From: UTCHB3 sp964371075
GTDB lineage: Bacteria > Bacteroidota > Ignavibacteria > Ignavibacteriales > Ignavibacteriaceae
NCBI GenBank assembly: GCA_964371075.1
Contig: CAYJKN010000006.1
Span: forward strand, 186,001 to 250,000
Length of the DNA: 64,000 nucleotides
Direction of reading: 5' to 3'
Positions 25,161 to 34,297 of this stretch are shown in pieces. Each line of letters begins with the position of its first letter. Position 1 is the stretch's first letter. Below the pieces are notes generated by a model that was not told where the DNA came from, ran no database searches, and worked only from the letters and a program-made list of their open reading frames with translations. Made by a program: the position numbers and the translations under genes.

Positions 25161-26117
25161 ATGGAAACCACCGAAGATTTTCTTGGACTTGGAACCGCTG
25201 TTCTCGTCTTGATTTCAATAATATCGATGTGGGCATTATTCAGAAAAGCCAACCTCCCGGGGTGGGCAAGTATAATCCCGATATTCAACATTTATTATTT
25301 TCTTAAAATGATCCGACGTTCTCCCCTTTGGATGGTATTGTTTGCCCTTCCGGCTGTTTTTCCTCTTATTATCAAAAGAGGGGACAGTAATGCCGCAGTC
25401 GGGTTTGTAGCCATCATGATATTAATTATATCCATCTCCTTCATTTTTAGTCTTGCAAAAGCCTTTGGTAAGGGGATACCTTTTTCACTTGGGCTCTTGT
25501 TGTTTGGTTTTATTTTTCTTCCAATTCTGGCATTTGGCAGTTCTGAATATGTGTATAATCAAAAACAAGATACAACCCGGGATGATATCGTACGGGAACA
25601 GGTCAATGAGTCACAACCTGTTGAATCCAAACCACACATAAAACCGCCTGAAATTATTTCAGGACTTATCCAACCCGGATTGATAGCAAAAATATTTACG
25701 ATATTTTTTATGGAAGAAGGGATGGTTCTTGTAAAGACAGGTTCGGGATCAACAGATGCTTCGGGTTCTATGAGGGTCTTCCATGGTGGAGGTGGTGCCA
25801 CAGCCAATGTTATGGCAGGAATAGGTAAACTGTGGGATATGCAATCCGCCAAAAAAAGAGGCAATTATCTGGAAGGAATCGGTGGTTATTCAACTGATGC
25901 ACTGGTCTCTGCCGACAAAGCCAATTTTCTCATTCCCGATAATACAGTCAGTCGGATCGATATGAAAGGTCCCGGCTGGGGTGGAGAATTAAAAATCAAA
26001 ATAACCACAACAGTGAAGGAACACAAGTTCCGGATAGACACCAGATCCGACTACCTCGCAAACAGCTATTTTAAATCATTTGATGCACGATATCCCGGGA
26101 AGGTCTTTAAAGCTTGA
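25161..26117 (+). CDS. DUF5684-like multi-pass membrane protein with C-terminal soluble domain
   Basis: A 318-residue protein. The ATG at 25161 follows AGGA at a good distance; an upstream in-frame ATG at 25107 lies inside the hairpin and is unlikely. Four hydrophobic segments fill residues 10-135; the stretch ALFRKANLPGWASIIPIFNIYYFLK... is typical of DUF5684-type membrane proteins, which are found near signal peptidases and have no assigned activity. From about residue 160 a soluble domain follows with a Gly-rich patch (GGGGATANVMAGIG) and the end LANSYFKSFDARYPGKVF, which looks like a membrane-associated PH-like module. Function unknown. Confidence 0.78.
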   Translation: METTEDFLGLGTAVLVLISIISMWALFRKANLPGWASIIPIFNIYYFLKMIRRSPLWMVLFALPAVFPLIIKRGDSNAAVGFVAIMILIISISFIFSLAKAFGKGIPFSLGLLLFGFIFLPILAFGSSEYVYNQKQDTTRDDIVREQVNESQPVESKPHIKPPEIISGLIQPGLIAKIFTIFFMEEGMVLVKTGSGSTDASGSMRVFHGGGGATANVMAGIGKLWDMQSAKKRGNYLEGIGGYSTDALVSADKANFLIPDNTVSRIDMKGPGWGGELKIKITTTVKEHKFRIDTRSDYLANSYFKSFDARYPGKVFKA

Positions 26118-26131
26118 GAATAGATTTTTAG

Positions 26132-26221
26132 GGGACGCGGTTTATCGCTGAGGAGTGGGATAGTTCCACGGATTCCACGGATTTAACACGGATTTTCACG
26201 GATCGATATTCGTAGCGTCCC
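26132..26221. repeat. Repeat element bounded by GGGACGC/GCGTCCC, with ACGGATT units
   Basis: About 90 bases bounded by the inverted 7-mers GGGACGC (26132-26138) and GCGTCCC (26215-26221). The interior holds CCACGGATT twice, TAACACGGATT and TTCACGGAT. It resembles a small non-coding inverted-repeat element. The left end shares 13 bases (TTTTAGGGGACGC) with the DNA at 3888-3900. Confidence 0.75.
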
Positions 26222-26245
26222 GATTGCCGTATGCACATCATCTTT

Positions 26246-26279
26246 GAGCCCTGTTCGAAAGAATCAGGGCTCTTTCTTT
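26246..26279 (+). terminator. Rho-independent terminator
   Basis: Stem GAGCCCTG (26246-26253) / CAGGGCTC (26265-26272), 11-base loop, followed by TTTCTTTTT. It ends the transcript of the DUF5684-like gene upstream of the convergent cargo gene. Confidence 0.9.
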
Positions 26280-26310
26280 TTCTATGCCTTTAATAAGTTC
26301 AGAATCCCTC

Positions 26311-27585
26311 CTACTTCACCAAAACCATCTTCCTTGTTTGGACAAAATCACCAACAGACAACCGGTAATAATAGATTCCTGATGCAACACCAGTGGCATT
26401 CCATACAACGTCGTAAGTGCCGAAGTTTTTTTCCTCGTTTACAAGAACTGCAACTTCAGAGCCAAGCATATCAAAGACTGACAGATTAACATGGACTTTT
26501 TCATTCTTGAGTTCCGATGGGATGGCATATTTGATGTTTGTCACGGGATTAAACGGGTTTGGGTAGTTTTGTGACAAGGTGTAATCCCGAATGGGGGATG
26601 TGTAAATATCGCCGCCATCAGAAGTTGAAAGAATTGTCCCATCACCAACAGCCCAGCCTTTATTTTGGTTGATGAAGAAAATTGAATAGAGGTTTCCGCC
26701 CAAGGTCGAAGGATGCGCCTGTGCAAACCAGTTGATTCCGCCGTCAGTGGTTTTGAGAATGATGCCTCCTTCGGTGGAATAGTCGGTACCTGCTGCCCAG
26801 CCGGTCATTTCATCCACAAATTGGAGCGAGTTTATCCATATTTTACTATCCAGAAAATGAGGTGACCAGTTCACCCCTCCATCTATGGTTCTATACATTC
26901 TACCGTTTGCGCCGGCAGCCCAACCCTTTTGGGCATTTATAAAATCAACGGTTGAGAGTGAATTGTATGAATTTAGTGTGTCGCTCACCATCATACCCCA
27001 GTTATCACCTCCATTGGTGGTTTTTAGAATCGCACCATACGTATCAACCATCCATCCGGTTTGGGAGTCAATAAATTTCACTTCTGTGTAGGCTCTCCCC
27101 GTGGGACCCGATTGCTGTATCCATGACTGACCACCATTTGTGGTCTTCTGTACAATACCAAATGCACCACGATCTACCGGACCACCGACAATCCATCCTG
27201 TATTATTATCGATAAAAAAGACTGAAAGCAGGGGACCAGTTGTAAGGGGTAGTTTGATCCAGTTTTCTCCGCCGTTGGTTGTTTTAAGTACAACGGAATA
27301 GCCAGTGCCTGATTCTGCTCCAACAGCCCAGCCGTTAAGTTTGTCAACAAAAAAAATCTGGCTTAAGAAAGTTTTGGAACTATCGGTTTGTTTAATCCAT
27401 TGTTTTCCACCATCTGTGGTTTTTAGAATGATGCCTTTGTTCCCGGCAGCCCAGCCGGTTAAATCATCTTCAAAGTGGACGGAAAAAAACGGTGAAGGTA
27501 CTGCAGGAAGTACCTGTCTGTACCACTGAGCATTTATGAAAGTGACAAAAGAGATTGTAATTAAAAGAGTTAAGCGCGCCAACAT
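26311..27585 (-). CDS. T9SS cargo protein with Ycf48-like Asp-box propeller
   Basis: A 424-residue secreted protein starting at ATG 27585, five bases after GGAGG; the signal peptide is LARLTLLITISFVTFINAQ. Six or seven Asp-box repeats (TTDGGKQW, TTNGGENW, TTNGGQSW, TTNGGDNW, TIDGGVNW, TTDGGINW), each preceded by a G-W-A/I-V-G/A turn, make a single propeller of Ycf48 type. The C-terminus is a T9SS domain: NYPNPFNPVTNIKYAIP, SVFDMLGSEVAVLV, GIYYYRLSVGDF and RKMVLVK. It is shorter than the 809-residue relative and lacks the fibronectin-like linker. Confidence 0.9.
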   Translation of the reverse strand: MLARLTLLITISFVTFINAQWYRQVLPAVPSPFFSVHFEDDLTGWAAGNKGIILKTTDGGKQWIKQTDSSKTFLSQIFFVDKLNGWAVGAESGTGYSVVLKTTNGGENWIKLPLTTGPLLSVFFIDNNTGWIVGGPVDRGAFGIVQKTTNGGQSWIQQSGPTGRAYTEVKFIDSQTGWMVDTYGAILKTTNGGDNWGMMVSDTLNSYNSLSTVDFINAQKGWAAGANGRMYRTIDGGVNWSPHFLDSKIWINSLQFVDEMTGWAAGTDYSTEGGIILKTTDGGINWFAQAHPSTLGGNLYSIFFINQNKGWAVGDGTILSTSDGGDIYTSPIRDYTLSQNYPNPFNPVTNIKYAIPSELKNEKVHVNLSVFDMLGSEVAVLVNEEKNFGTYDVVWNATGVASGIYYYRLSVGDFVQTRKMVLVK

Positions 27586-27780
27586 GTTAACCTCCAATAG
27601 TTAAATTTCCCAATTTTTAACAAGGATTTAAACGGTTAAACCGGCTTCCCCATCACAAAAGAACCATAAAACTTGTAAATTCAAAAATCACAAAAAGCGG
27701 AAGTCAATTTTAAATCTTTAAAATCTGCCTTTAAACTAATAATATTTTCAAAAAAAACATAATCTTGAAAAAATCAACCG

Positions 27781-28119
27781 TTACTTCTCAATAATTCTTC
27801 TCCTGCTCCACCCGCTGAAAAGGAGTATATAACTCAACAGTCCAACATCAAGAGTTAACCAGAATATACGATGACCACTTATTTCCTCTGTTGAATAACA
27901 AACAGCGGTGAAGAATATCACCAGCCCGACAAATAAAAATCCATAAATATTGATGGACACTTTTTTGTCCTGGGGTGTCGCTTCGTTGCTTTTTGATTTT
28001 CCCACTTTATAGTCTTTAAAGAGTGTAAAGAAGGTGAATAAAATGAGTAATCCTTGTACAACAGAAAACAAAATATTGTCACCGGTGATGTAGTTAAAAA
28101 GATTCTCCATTGGGTTCAT
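27781..28119 (-). CDS. Small membrane protein of unknown function
   Basis: A 112-residue protein with three hydrophobic segments (about residues 15-35, 58-78 and 85-104) and a charged loop KSKSNEATPQDKK between the first two. I do not recognise a family. It starts 66 bases after the end of the formylglycine-type gene on the same strand, so the two may share a transcript. Length and clean membrane topology support it being real, although no strong Shine-Dalgarno is present. Confidence 0.6.
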   Translation of the reverse strand: MNPMENLFNYITGDNILFSVVQGLLILFTFFTLFKDYKVGKSKSNEATPQDKKVSINIYGFLFVGLVIFFTAVCYSTEEISGHRIFWLTLDVGLLSYILLFSGWSRRRIIEK

Positions 28120-28185
28120 GTAGCGTTACTCCGAAAAATGATTATTGAATGTTTACAAAGTTAAGTGTTTAATCATTTATTCCTT

Positions 28186-29157
28186 CTATTTTGCCGATTT
28201 TGCAACTCTGAAACCAAGCTCAAAAAATGATGTTTCTGGTGTATATGCGGTTCTGTATGTTGTGCGACAATTATAAATTAATCCATACCAACTGCCACTT
28301 CTTTTAACTCTCTCCCTGCCTGATTCGGGACCACGGGGGTTGGTTTGTGCATCTGTGGTGTAGTCACCAAACCAGTCCCAACACCATTCGGTTACATTGC
28401 CGGCCATGTTGAATAATCCCAGTTCATTTGGTTTGTATGATCCCACTTCGATCATCCCTTCTCTCCATGGTTTGGAGCTGAAAACATGTCCAACTTCACT
28501 AAAATTGTCACTTCCGGGGAACATATAACCCTTACTCTCATTTCCACCGTGAGCTGCAAATTCCCATTCAGCTTCGGTAGGGAGGCGGTAGCCATTGGCA
28601 GAAAAGTCACATTTTACAGTCCATTTTTGAGTGTCAGAAAGGGTGTCAAGATTATTTGGGTCCTTCACATCTTTGTTGATTGAATAAGCAGGAGTCAGTC
28701 CATCCTTTTTACTCAACCAGTTGCAATATTCAACGGCATCATACCAGCTTACATGAACAACGGGAGCATTTTCTCTTGAGATGTCGCGAATTTTACCCCA
28801 CTCATCGCAGGTCCAGTTAATCCCGGCTCTTTTTTCCCATTCATCCTTTGTTCTGACATAAGAAAATCCGTTGATTTCAGCTGAAGTTTTATATTCAGTT
28901 GCTTCGATAAATTTTGCAAACTCCGCAAAGGTTACTTCGGTGGAAGCGATATAAAAATCAGAGAGAGTTACGGGGTGTTGAGGTTTTTCGTCACTTCCCA
29001 CTCCTTTTTCCTTGGATCCCATCAGGAAAGTACCACCCTTAACAAGGATCATATCACTTCCGGTAGGACTTTTTATCACTTCGGGATCATGTCCACGAGT
29101 AGTTAAAAACGGATGGAAGAGGATTAAAATTATTGATGTTATAAAAATTGTTTTCAA
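28186..29157 (-). CDS. Formylglycine-generating-enzyme (SUMF1/FGE) family protein, exported
   Basis: A 323-residue FGE-sulfatase-domain protein with an N-terminal signal or anchor (TIFITSIILILFHPF). The fold markers run in order: GGTFLMGSKEKGVGSDEKPQHPVTLSDFYI, PVVHVSWYDAVEYCNWLS, YRLPTEAEWEFAAHGG, NVTEWCWDWFGDY, SGSWYGLIYNCRTTYRT and ELGFRVAKS. True FGEs activate sulfatases with a copper-binding Cys pair; here only one Cys lies in the expected region, so this is more likely a structural or ligand-binding family member, as in gliding-motility GldK/GldJ-type proteins. No ATG exists; TTG at 29157 (or TTG at 29169) is the start. Confidence 0.83.
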   Translation of the reverse strand: MKTIFITSIILILFHPFLTTRGHDPEVIKSPTGSDMILVKGGTFLMGSKEKGVGSDEKPQHPVTLSDFYIASTEVTFAEFAKFIEATEYKTSAEINGFSYVRTKDEWEKRAGINWTCDEWGKIRDISRENAPVVHVSWYDAVEYCNWLSKKDGLTPAYSINKDVKDPNNLDTLSDTQKWTVKCDFSANGYRLPTEAEWEFAAHGGNESKGYMFPGSDNFSEVGHVFSSKPWREGMIEVGSYKPNELGLFNMAGNVTEWCWDWFGDYTTDAQTNPRGPESGRERVKRSGSWYGLIYNCRTTYRTAYTPETSFFELGFRVAKSAK

Positions 29158-29318
29158 AATTATTTCCAATCTATTAGTAATCGATTCAGATTTTACGAGC
29201 CTGCGAAGGCCTGTGTTCCTTGTTCCAAATAATTATTTTACCATTCACCCAAATTATGAACTTTTTAGCTCCTTTTGTTGTAGTTTTCCATATCCAATTT
29301 AAATAAGTGAGAAAAGAT

Positions 29319-31469
29319 ATGAGGCCCATCACCAGATTTGCAGCCATTTTAGTGCTGTCAACTTTTGTAATATTTGCACAGAACAAGGAATCAGACGGAA
29401 TGATAAAAACCCAGAAGGACTACAGGACTCCTCCCTCGGCAGAGAAAAAACCTGTAACATTTAAGGAATTTGGAAATACAAGGGTTGACAATTATTTCTG
29501 GCTAAGGGATAAAAAAGATCCTGAAGTGATTAAATATCTTGAAGCTGAAAATCTTTATGCTGAAGAGGTTATGGGTCACACAAAAGACCTCCAAAACAAA
29601 CTTTATGAAGAGATGAAGGGGAGAATAAAGGAGCAAGATAACTCAGTTCCATACCTCGATAACGGTTACTATTATTATACAAGAACCGAAACCGGAAAAC
29701 AGTATGGAATTTTCTGCAGGAAAAAAGGAAATCTTAATGCCCCGGAAGAGATAATGTTTAATGTTAATCAGATGGCAGAAGGAAAACCTACATTTCTTTT
29801 TACAGGATTTGATGTAACACCCGACAATAAATATGCAGCCTATACCTTCAATACCACAGGTTCGTATGCTGAGTTTGATTTAAAAATCCGCGACCTTTCA
29901 ACAGGTAAAGACCTTGATTTTTTTGTTTCAGGTGTTCAATCAGTTGCGTGGGCAAACGACAGTAAAACGATTTTTTATGTAATCGGAAATGAAGCTTTAC
30001 GACCTTTTCAACTCCTGAGAGTTGATGCATTTGATGGCAAAAAAGCTGTTTTGGTATATGAAGAAAAAGACGAACTTTTTAATCTGGGAATTGGGTTGAC
30101 AAAAACCAAAGATTTCCTTACTCTCTATTCAGGCAGTTTTACTACAACAGAAGTGTTGTTGCTCGATGCCAATAATCCAATGGGTACTTTTAAGCCGTTT
30201 ATGCCAAGGAAAAAGGATGTTGAATATTCGATAGATCACCACAGAAAAGATGGTTTTTATATCCTTTATAAAGATCCAAATTCGAAGAATTCCAAAGTTT
30301 ACAATGCTCCCCTAAAGGGATATGAGGATATGGCAACATGGAGAGAGATTATTGCCCATGATCCAAAAGTAAAAATAGAATCCATTGATGTTTTCCATAC
30401 ATTCATTGCTGTTCAGGAAAGAACCGAAGGATTGCGGAAAATCAAAACCATTGATCTTTCAACATGGGTTAGCAGCTGGCTGGATTTCCCTGAGGCGGTT
30501 TATTCACTTTATATGTCGGGTACACCTGAATATAATTCAAAGACGATCAGATACACTTACACTTCAATGAACAGGCCTTGGACAACTTATGAATATGCTG
30601 TAAAAGAGAGGCAAACCACAATATTGAAAGTGCAGGAGATCCCAAGTGGATTTAATCCTGATGATTATGTTGTTGAAAGAATGTGGGCACCTGCAAAAGA
30701 CGGTAAAAAAGTACCCATGGCAATCGTTTATAAAAAAGGTCTAAAGAAGGATGGAAATAATCCAACTCTTCTTTATTCCTACGGTTCTTACGGTTCATCA
30801 ACTGAAGCTAATTTTAGCTCCAATGTATTTAGTCTTGTTGACCGTGGTTTTATCTATGGAATTGCACAGATCAGAGGAGGTTCCGAACTTGGTGAGGAGT
30901 GGTATGAAGATGGAAAACTCTTAAACAAAAAAAATACTTTTACCGATTTTATCGCATGTGCTGAACATCTCGTTGATGGTAAATACACCAAACCTGAAAA
31001 ACTTGCCATCATGGGTGGAAGTGCCGGTGGTTTGTTGGTAGGCGCTTGTGTGAATATGAGACCCGATCTTTTTAATGTGGTTCTTGCAATTGTTCCTTTT
31101 GTGGATGTTATAAACACCATGAATGATGAATCTTTGCCACTCACAACTCAGGAATGGGAACAGTGGGGGAATCCAAAAGAAGAGAAATATTATAACTATA
31201 TGCTCTCCTACTCACCTTATGATAACATCAAAGGGGTGAAATATCCCAATATTCTCGCTACCGGAGGATTAAATGATTCTCAGGTGGGATTTCATGAACC
31301 GGCAAAATTTGTCGCCAAATTGAGAGAACTCAAAAAGGATGACAACATCACTGTTCTTAAAATTAACATGGAATCGGGACACGGTGGAGCTTCCGGTAGA
31401 TTTGCAAGACTAAAAGAAGTTGCATATCAGTATGCCTTCCTTATGGACAGAATGGGACTTAGCAAATAA
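29319..31469 (+). CDS. Secreted prolyl oligopeptidase (S9A family)
   Basis: A 716-residue serine peptidase that cleaves short peptides after proline. The ATG at 29319 is preferred to the GTG at 29307 because it leaves a good signal peptide (PITRFAAILVLSTFVIFAQ). The seven-bladed propeller spans about residues 80-430, and the alpha/beta-hydrolase part carries GGSAGGLLVGA (catalytic Ser), GLNDSQVGFHEP (catalytic Asp) and SGHGGASGR (catalytic His). The N-terminal V-D-N-Y-F-W-L-R-D motif is typical of the family. Export implies a periplasmic or extracellular role in peptide use, alongside the M1 and M48 peptidases of this window. Confidence 0.95.
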   Translation: MRPITRFAAILVLSTFVIFAQNKESDGMIKTQKDYRTPPSAEKKPVTFKEFGNTRVDNYFWLRDKKDPEVIKYLEAENLYAEEVMGHTKDLQNKLYEEMKGRIKEQDNSVPYLDNGYYYYTRTETGKQYGIFCRKKGNLNAPEEIMFNVNQMAEGKPTFLFTGFDVTPDNKYAAYTFNTTGSYAEFDLKIRDLSTGKDLDFFVSGVQSVAWANDSKTIFYVIGNEALRPFQLLRVDAFDGKKAVLVYEEKDELFNLGIGLTKTKDFLTLYSGSFTTTEVLLLDANNPMGTFKPFMPRKKDVEYSIDHHRKDGFYILYKDPNSKNSKVYNAPLKGYEDMATWREIIAHDPKVKIESIDVFHTFIAVQERTEGLRKIKTIDLSTWVSSWLDFPEAVYSLYMSGTPEYNSKTIRYTYTSMNRPWTTYEYAVKERQTTILKVQEIPSGFNPDDYVVERMWAPAKDGKKVPMAIVYKKGLKKDGNNPTLLYSYGSYGSSTEANFSSNVFSLVDRGFIYGIAQIRGGSELGEEWYEDGKLLNKKNTFTDFIACAEHLVDGKYTKPEKLAIMGGSAGGLLVGACVNMRPDLFNVVLAIVPFVDVINTMNDESLPLTTQEWEQWGNPKEEKYYNYMLSYSPYDNIKGVKYPNILATGGLNDSQVGFHEPAKFVAKLRELKKDDNITVLKINMESGHGGASGRFARLKEVAYQYAFLMDRMGLSK

Positions 31470-31495
31470 CGAAGTCACTTTAAGAATGACTGAGT

Positions 31496-32959
31496 TCAGA
31501 ATCTGTACAGGTCTTTTAGATCGAGTTCAGGCTCATTCTTTACACATATAAATTCATTTCGGTGGTTGTCATATTTATAATCTGACGACCACTGATTTAT
31601 ATTCTCTCTTATCTCACCAATTGCATCAGCAATAAAATCAACTTCACCATTTGTCATCGTGGGATGAAGCGAAACCCTCACCCAGCCCGGTTTTTCTGAG
31701 AGATCACCGTGACTGATTTTTTCAGTTATTCTTTTCGACATATATGGATCAACATTTAACAAATAATGTCCATAAGTTCCGGCGCAGGAGCAACCCCCTC
31801 TTACCTGAATTCCATATCTGTCATTCAGAATTTTTACAATCAGATTGTAATGGATATTATCGATATAAAAAGAGACACATCCAAGACGGTTTCTATGGTT
31901 TCCTGCGAGCATGTGAAGATTTGGAATTTTATCAAGTTTTTCCATAAATCCCGGGGTCATCTCATGTTCGCGTTGTAAAATATTTGTTGTCCCCATCTCA
32001 TCTTTCAACATAATGGCGAGAGCTGCCTTGATGGTTTGAAGGAATGGGGGAGTGCCGCCATCTTCCCTTGCTTCGATATCGTCAACAAAACGGTATTCAC
32101 CCCACGGGTTTGTCCAGTCAACAGTTCCACCTCCCGGATTGTCAGGGACGGTATTATGATAAAGTTCGGAATCAAAAATCAAAACTCCGGGTGTTCCGGG
32201 ACCTCCAAGGAATTTGTGGGGGGAGAAGAAAATTGCATCAAGTTTTTCAAGCGGGTCTGCCGGATGCATGTCCATATCGAGATAGGGAGCGGAACAGGCA
32301 AAATCGACAAAAGCATAACCCCCGGCTTCATGCATTATTTTGGCAAGTTTGTGGTAATCAGTGATTATGCCTGTAACATTTGAACATGCTGTAAATGATC
32401 CAAACTTGACGGGACGGTCACTATATTTTTTAAGTTCAATTAATAAATTCTCCTCTGATACAAGTCCATCTTCTGCCGGAGGAATTATCACAACATCACA
32501 TATTGTCTCAAGCCACGAGGTTTGATTTGAGTGGTGTTCCATATGAGTAAGGAAAACCACAGGCTTAACCGTTTCTTCCATATGAATAAAATTCCGAAGT
32601 AATTCAGGCACTCGTAATCCGAGAATACGCTGGAACTTGTTAATTACACCTGTCATTCCGGAGCCCGCGGTAATTATAATATCGTTGTTTCCTGCATTCA
32701 CATGTTTTTTAATATATTTGTGGGCGTGGTGATAAGCTTGTGTCATCACCGATCCGGTATAGTTTGACTCGGAGTGAGTGTTACCTACCAATGGACCAAA
32801 TTTCCGGGAGATAGTATGCTCGATCGGGGTATAGAGTCTGCCGCTGGCTATCCAATCGGCATAAATCAGTTTTTTTTGTCCGAAAGATGTATTAATTTTG
32901 AAATCATAACCCGCAGTATTTTGACGGAAGGGTGAAAAATGTTGTTCGGTTTTGGTCAT
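31496..32959 (-). CDS. Class V aminotransferase (cysteine desulfurase-like)
   Basis: A 487-residue PLP enzyme of fold type I, class V. The PLP lysine is K249 in SPHKFLGGPGTPG; the cofactor Asp is in FVDFACSAPYLDMD; and NTHSESNYTG and AGSGMTGVINKF precede them. The C-terminal VRGGCSCAGTYGHYLL holds two Cys near the position of the catalytic Cys of desulfurases, so sulfur transfer is possible, but selenocysteine-lyase, kynureninase-like or carbon-sulfur lyase activity is equally likely. It is longer than IscS/SufS (about 400). It converges with the prolyl oligopeptidase, 26 bases apart. Confidence 0.85.
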   Translation of the reverse strand: MTKTEQHFSPFRQNTAGYDFKINTSFGQKKLIYADWIASGRLYTPIEHTISRKFGPLVGNTHSESNYTGSVMTQAYHHAHKYIKKHVNAGNNDIIITAGSGMTGVINKFQRILGLRVPELLRNFIHMEETVKPVVFLTHMEHHSNQTSWLETICDVVIIPPAEDGLVSEENLLIELKKYSDRPVKFGSFTACSNVTGIITDYHKLAKIMHEAGGYAFVDFACSAPYLDMDMHPADPLEKLDAIFFSPHKFLGGPGTPGVLIFDSELYHNTVPDNPGGGTVDWTNPWGEYRFVDDIEAREDGGTPPFLQTIKAALAIMLKDEMGTTNILQREHEMTPGFMEKLDKIPNLHMLAGNHRNRLGCVSFYIDNIHYNLIVKILNDRYGIQVRGGCSCAGTYGHYLLNVDPYMSKRITEKISHGDLSEKPGWVRVSLHPTMTNGEVDFIADAIGEIRENINQWSSDYKYDNHRNEFICVKNEPELDLKDLYRF

Positions 32960-33072
32960 TTATTGATAGTTTGACGCTGTTAAGGCTGTCACATTTTAAT
33001 GAATGAAAATGAATTAAATTAATTTTAGAATAATTGAATCTAAAATTAATCACTTTGATCAAAAGAAATTTT

Positions 33073-33261
33073 ATGACTATACAAACCCCGGATCCTTGGG
33101 ATATAAAAAAAGGCGATTATAAAAGAGATTTTTCTGAAACCAACAGATTCCTGAGACAACAGGAAAGACAAAAGAAAATTCGTCAGACTATTCTGCTTGT
33201 TGGTTCAGTTACTCTTTTATTCGGCATTCTTTACGGAATATTTTATATCATGACAGAATAA
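33073..33261 (+). CDS. Small single-pass membrane protein
   Basis: A 62-residue protein starting at ATG 33073: a polar, charged N-terminal 38 residues (DPWDIKKGDYKRDFSETNRF, RQQERQKK) followed by one hydrophobic segment (ILLVGSVTLLFGILYGIFYI) and a short MTE end, so probably inner-membrane, N-terminus inside. I do not recognise a family. It precedes the sugar kinase of the peptidoglycan-recycling group by 90 bases. Confidence 0.6.
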   Translation: MTIQTPDPWDIKKGDYKRDFSETNRFLRQQERQKKIRQTILLVGSVTLLFGILYGIFYIMTE

Positions 33262-33351
33262 CACGATCTTAATTTCTTTTTGAGACTCGCTTTTCTTATT
33301 TTAGCTTACCTAAATAAGAAAAAGAATTGTTCAAAAATAAGAAATTTAGAG

Positions 33352-34272
33352 ATGCATTATTACATCGGAATTGATGGTGGCGGAACAAAAACTCATCTTG
33401 TGTGTCTTGATGAAAAAAAGAACAATCTGGGAGAAAGTTTTGGAGGAAATTCCAACTTTCTTTTGAATGGTCTTGAGACTGTCACCGAAACATTATTTAA
33501 TCTTATCAATAATTTTATATCCTCTAAAAACCTGAATTATGGTGATCTTTCAGCTGTAGTTCTTGGTACCACCGGAGCCGGTCGAGTGGCGGATGCCCAG
33601 CGACTTGAAAAATCTGTCCTTCAAAAATTTACTGAAAATAATATCCTGTTGCCCCGTTTTACCGTGGTTTCTGATGCAAGAATTGCGCTTGAAACGGCAT
33701 TTCCCGGCGTTAGTGGAGCCATTATGATTGCCGGAACCGGATCCATAATGTTTGGAAAAAATGCTTCCGGAGAGATTTACAGGGTGGGTGGTTTTGGCAG
33801 ATTTCTTGGCGACGAGGGAAGTGGTTACAAACTTGGTCAGAGAGGATTAACCGCAGTGGCAAGAGCCATGGACGGTAGAGGAGATTATACAATTTTAAAA
33901 GATGTAATCGCCCAAAAGTTTGGATTTAATGAGCCAAACGATATGATTTCTGCTGTTTATTCAAACGGATTCGATATAGCCTCGGTTGCTCCTTTGGTGA
34001 TTGAAGCTGCCGAAAAAGGGGATGAAATCGCCAAAAAAATTCTTGATGAAGAATCGGACGGTTTGATCGATCATATAAAAGCAATGAAAACAAAGTTTGA
34101 AAATGAAACTCTTAAAGTCTCATTTGTTGGAAGTGTCTTAACAAAAGAGAATATATTTTCACTTCTCTTCAAACAAAAACTTGCAGAGAGGCATCCTGAT
34201 GTTGTAATTCAACAAACCCTGGAGCCACCCGTAATGGGAGCGGTTTATCTGGGAATGGAAGTTAATAATTAG
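33352..34272 (+). CDS. BadF/BadG-family ATPase, probable N-acetylglucosamine kinase
   Basis: A 306-residue member of the BadF/BadG/BcrA/BcrD ASKHA ATPase family. It starts MHYYIGIDGGGTKTHLV, the phosphate-1 loop, and shows GTTGAGR, VSDARIALETAFPG, the second phosphate loop GAIMIAGTGSIMFG, and GGFGRFLGDEGSGYKLGQRG with the catalytic Asp region, all typical of GlcNAc/glucosamine kinases. The frame is open further upstream but the family start is at 33352. It is followed 25 bases later by an AmpG-like permease and then a NagZ-type hydrolase, so it most likely phosphorylates the amino sugar released during cell-wall recycling. Confidence 0.88.
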   Translation: MHYYIGIDGGGTKTHLVCLDEKKNNLGESFGGNSNFLLNGLETVTETLFNLINNFISSKNLNYGDLSAVVLGTTGAGRVADAQRLEKSVLQKFTENNILLPRFTVVSDARIALETAFPGVSGAIMIAGTGSIMFGKNASGEIYRVGGFGRFLGDEGSGYKLGQRGLTAVARAMDGRGDYTILKDVIAQKFGFNEPNDMISAVYSNGFDIASVAPLVIEAAEKGDEIAKKILDEESDGLIDHIKAMKTKFENETLKVSFVGSVLTKENIFSLLFKQKLAERHPDVVIQQTLEPPVMGAVYLGMEVNN

Positions 34273-34297
34273 AACAATAACCTGAAAATAGAACAAG

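Noticed and set aside
29186..29386. A 66-codon reverse-strand frame overlapping the start of the prolyl oligopeptidase, with a stretch (IWVNGKII) resembling the start of an aminotransferase
   Set aside because: It overlaps the signal peptide of a well-supported gene on the other strand, has no ribosome site and the similarity is only a few residues.
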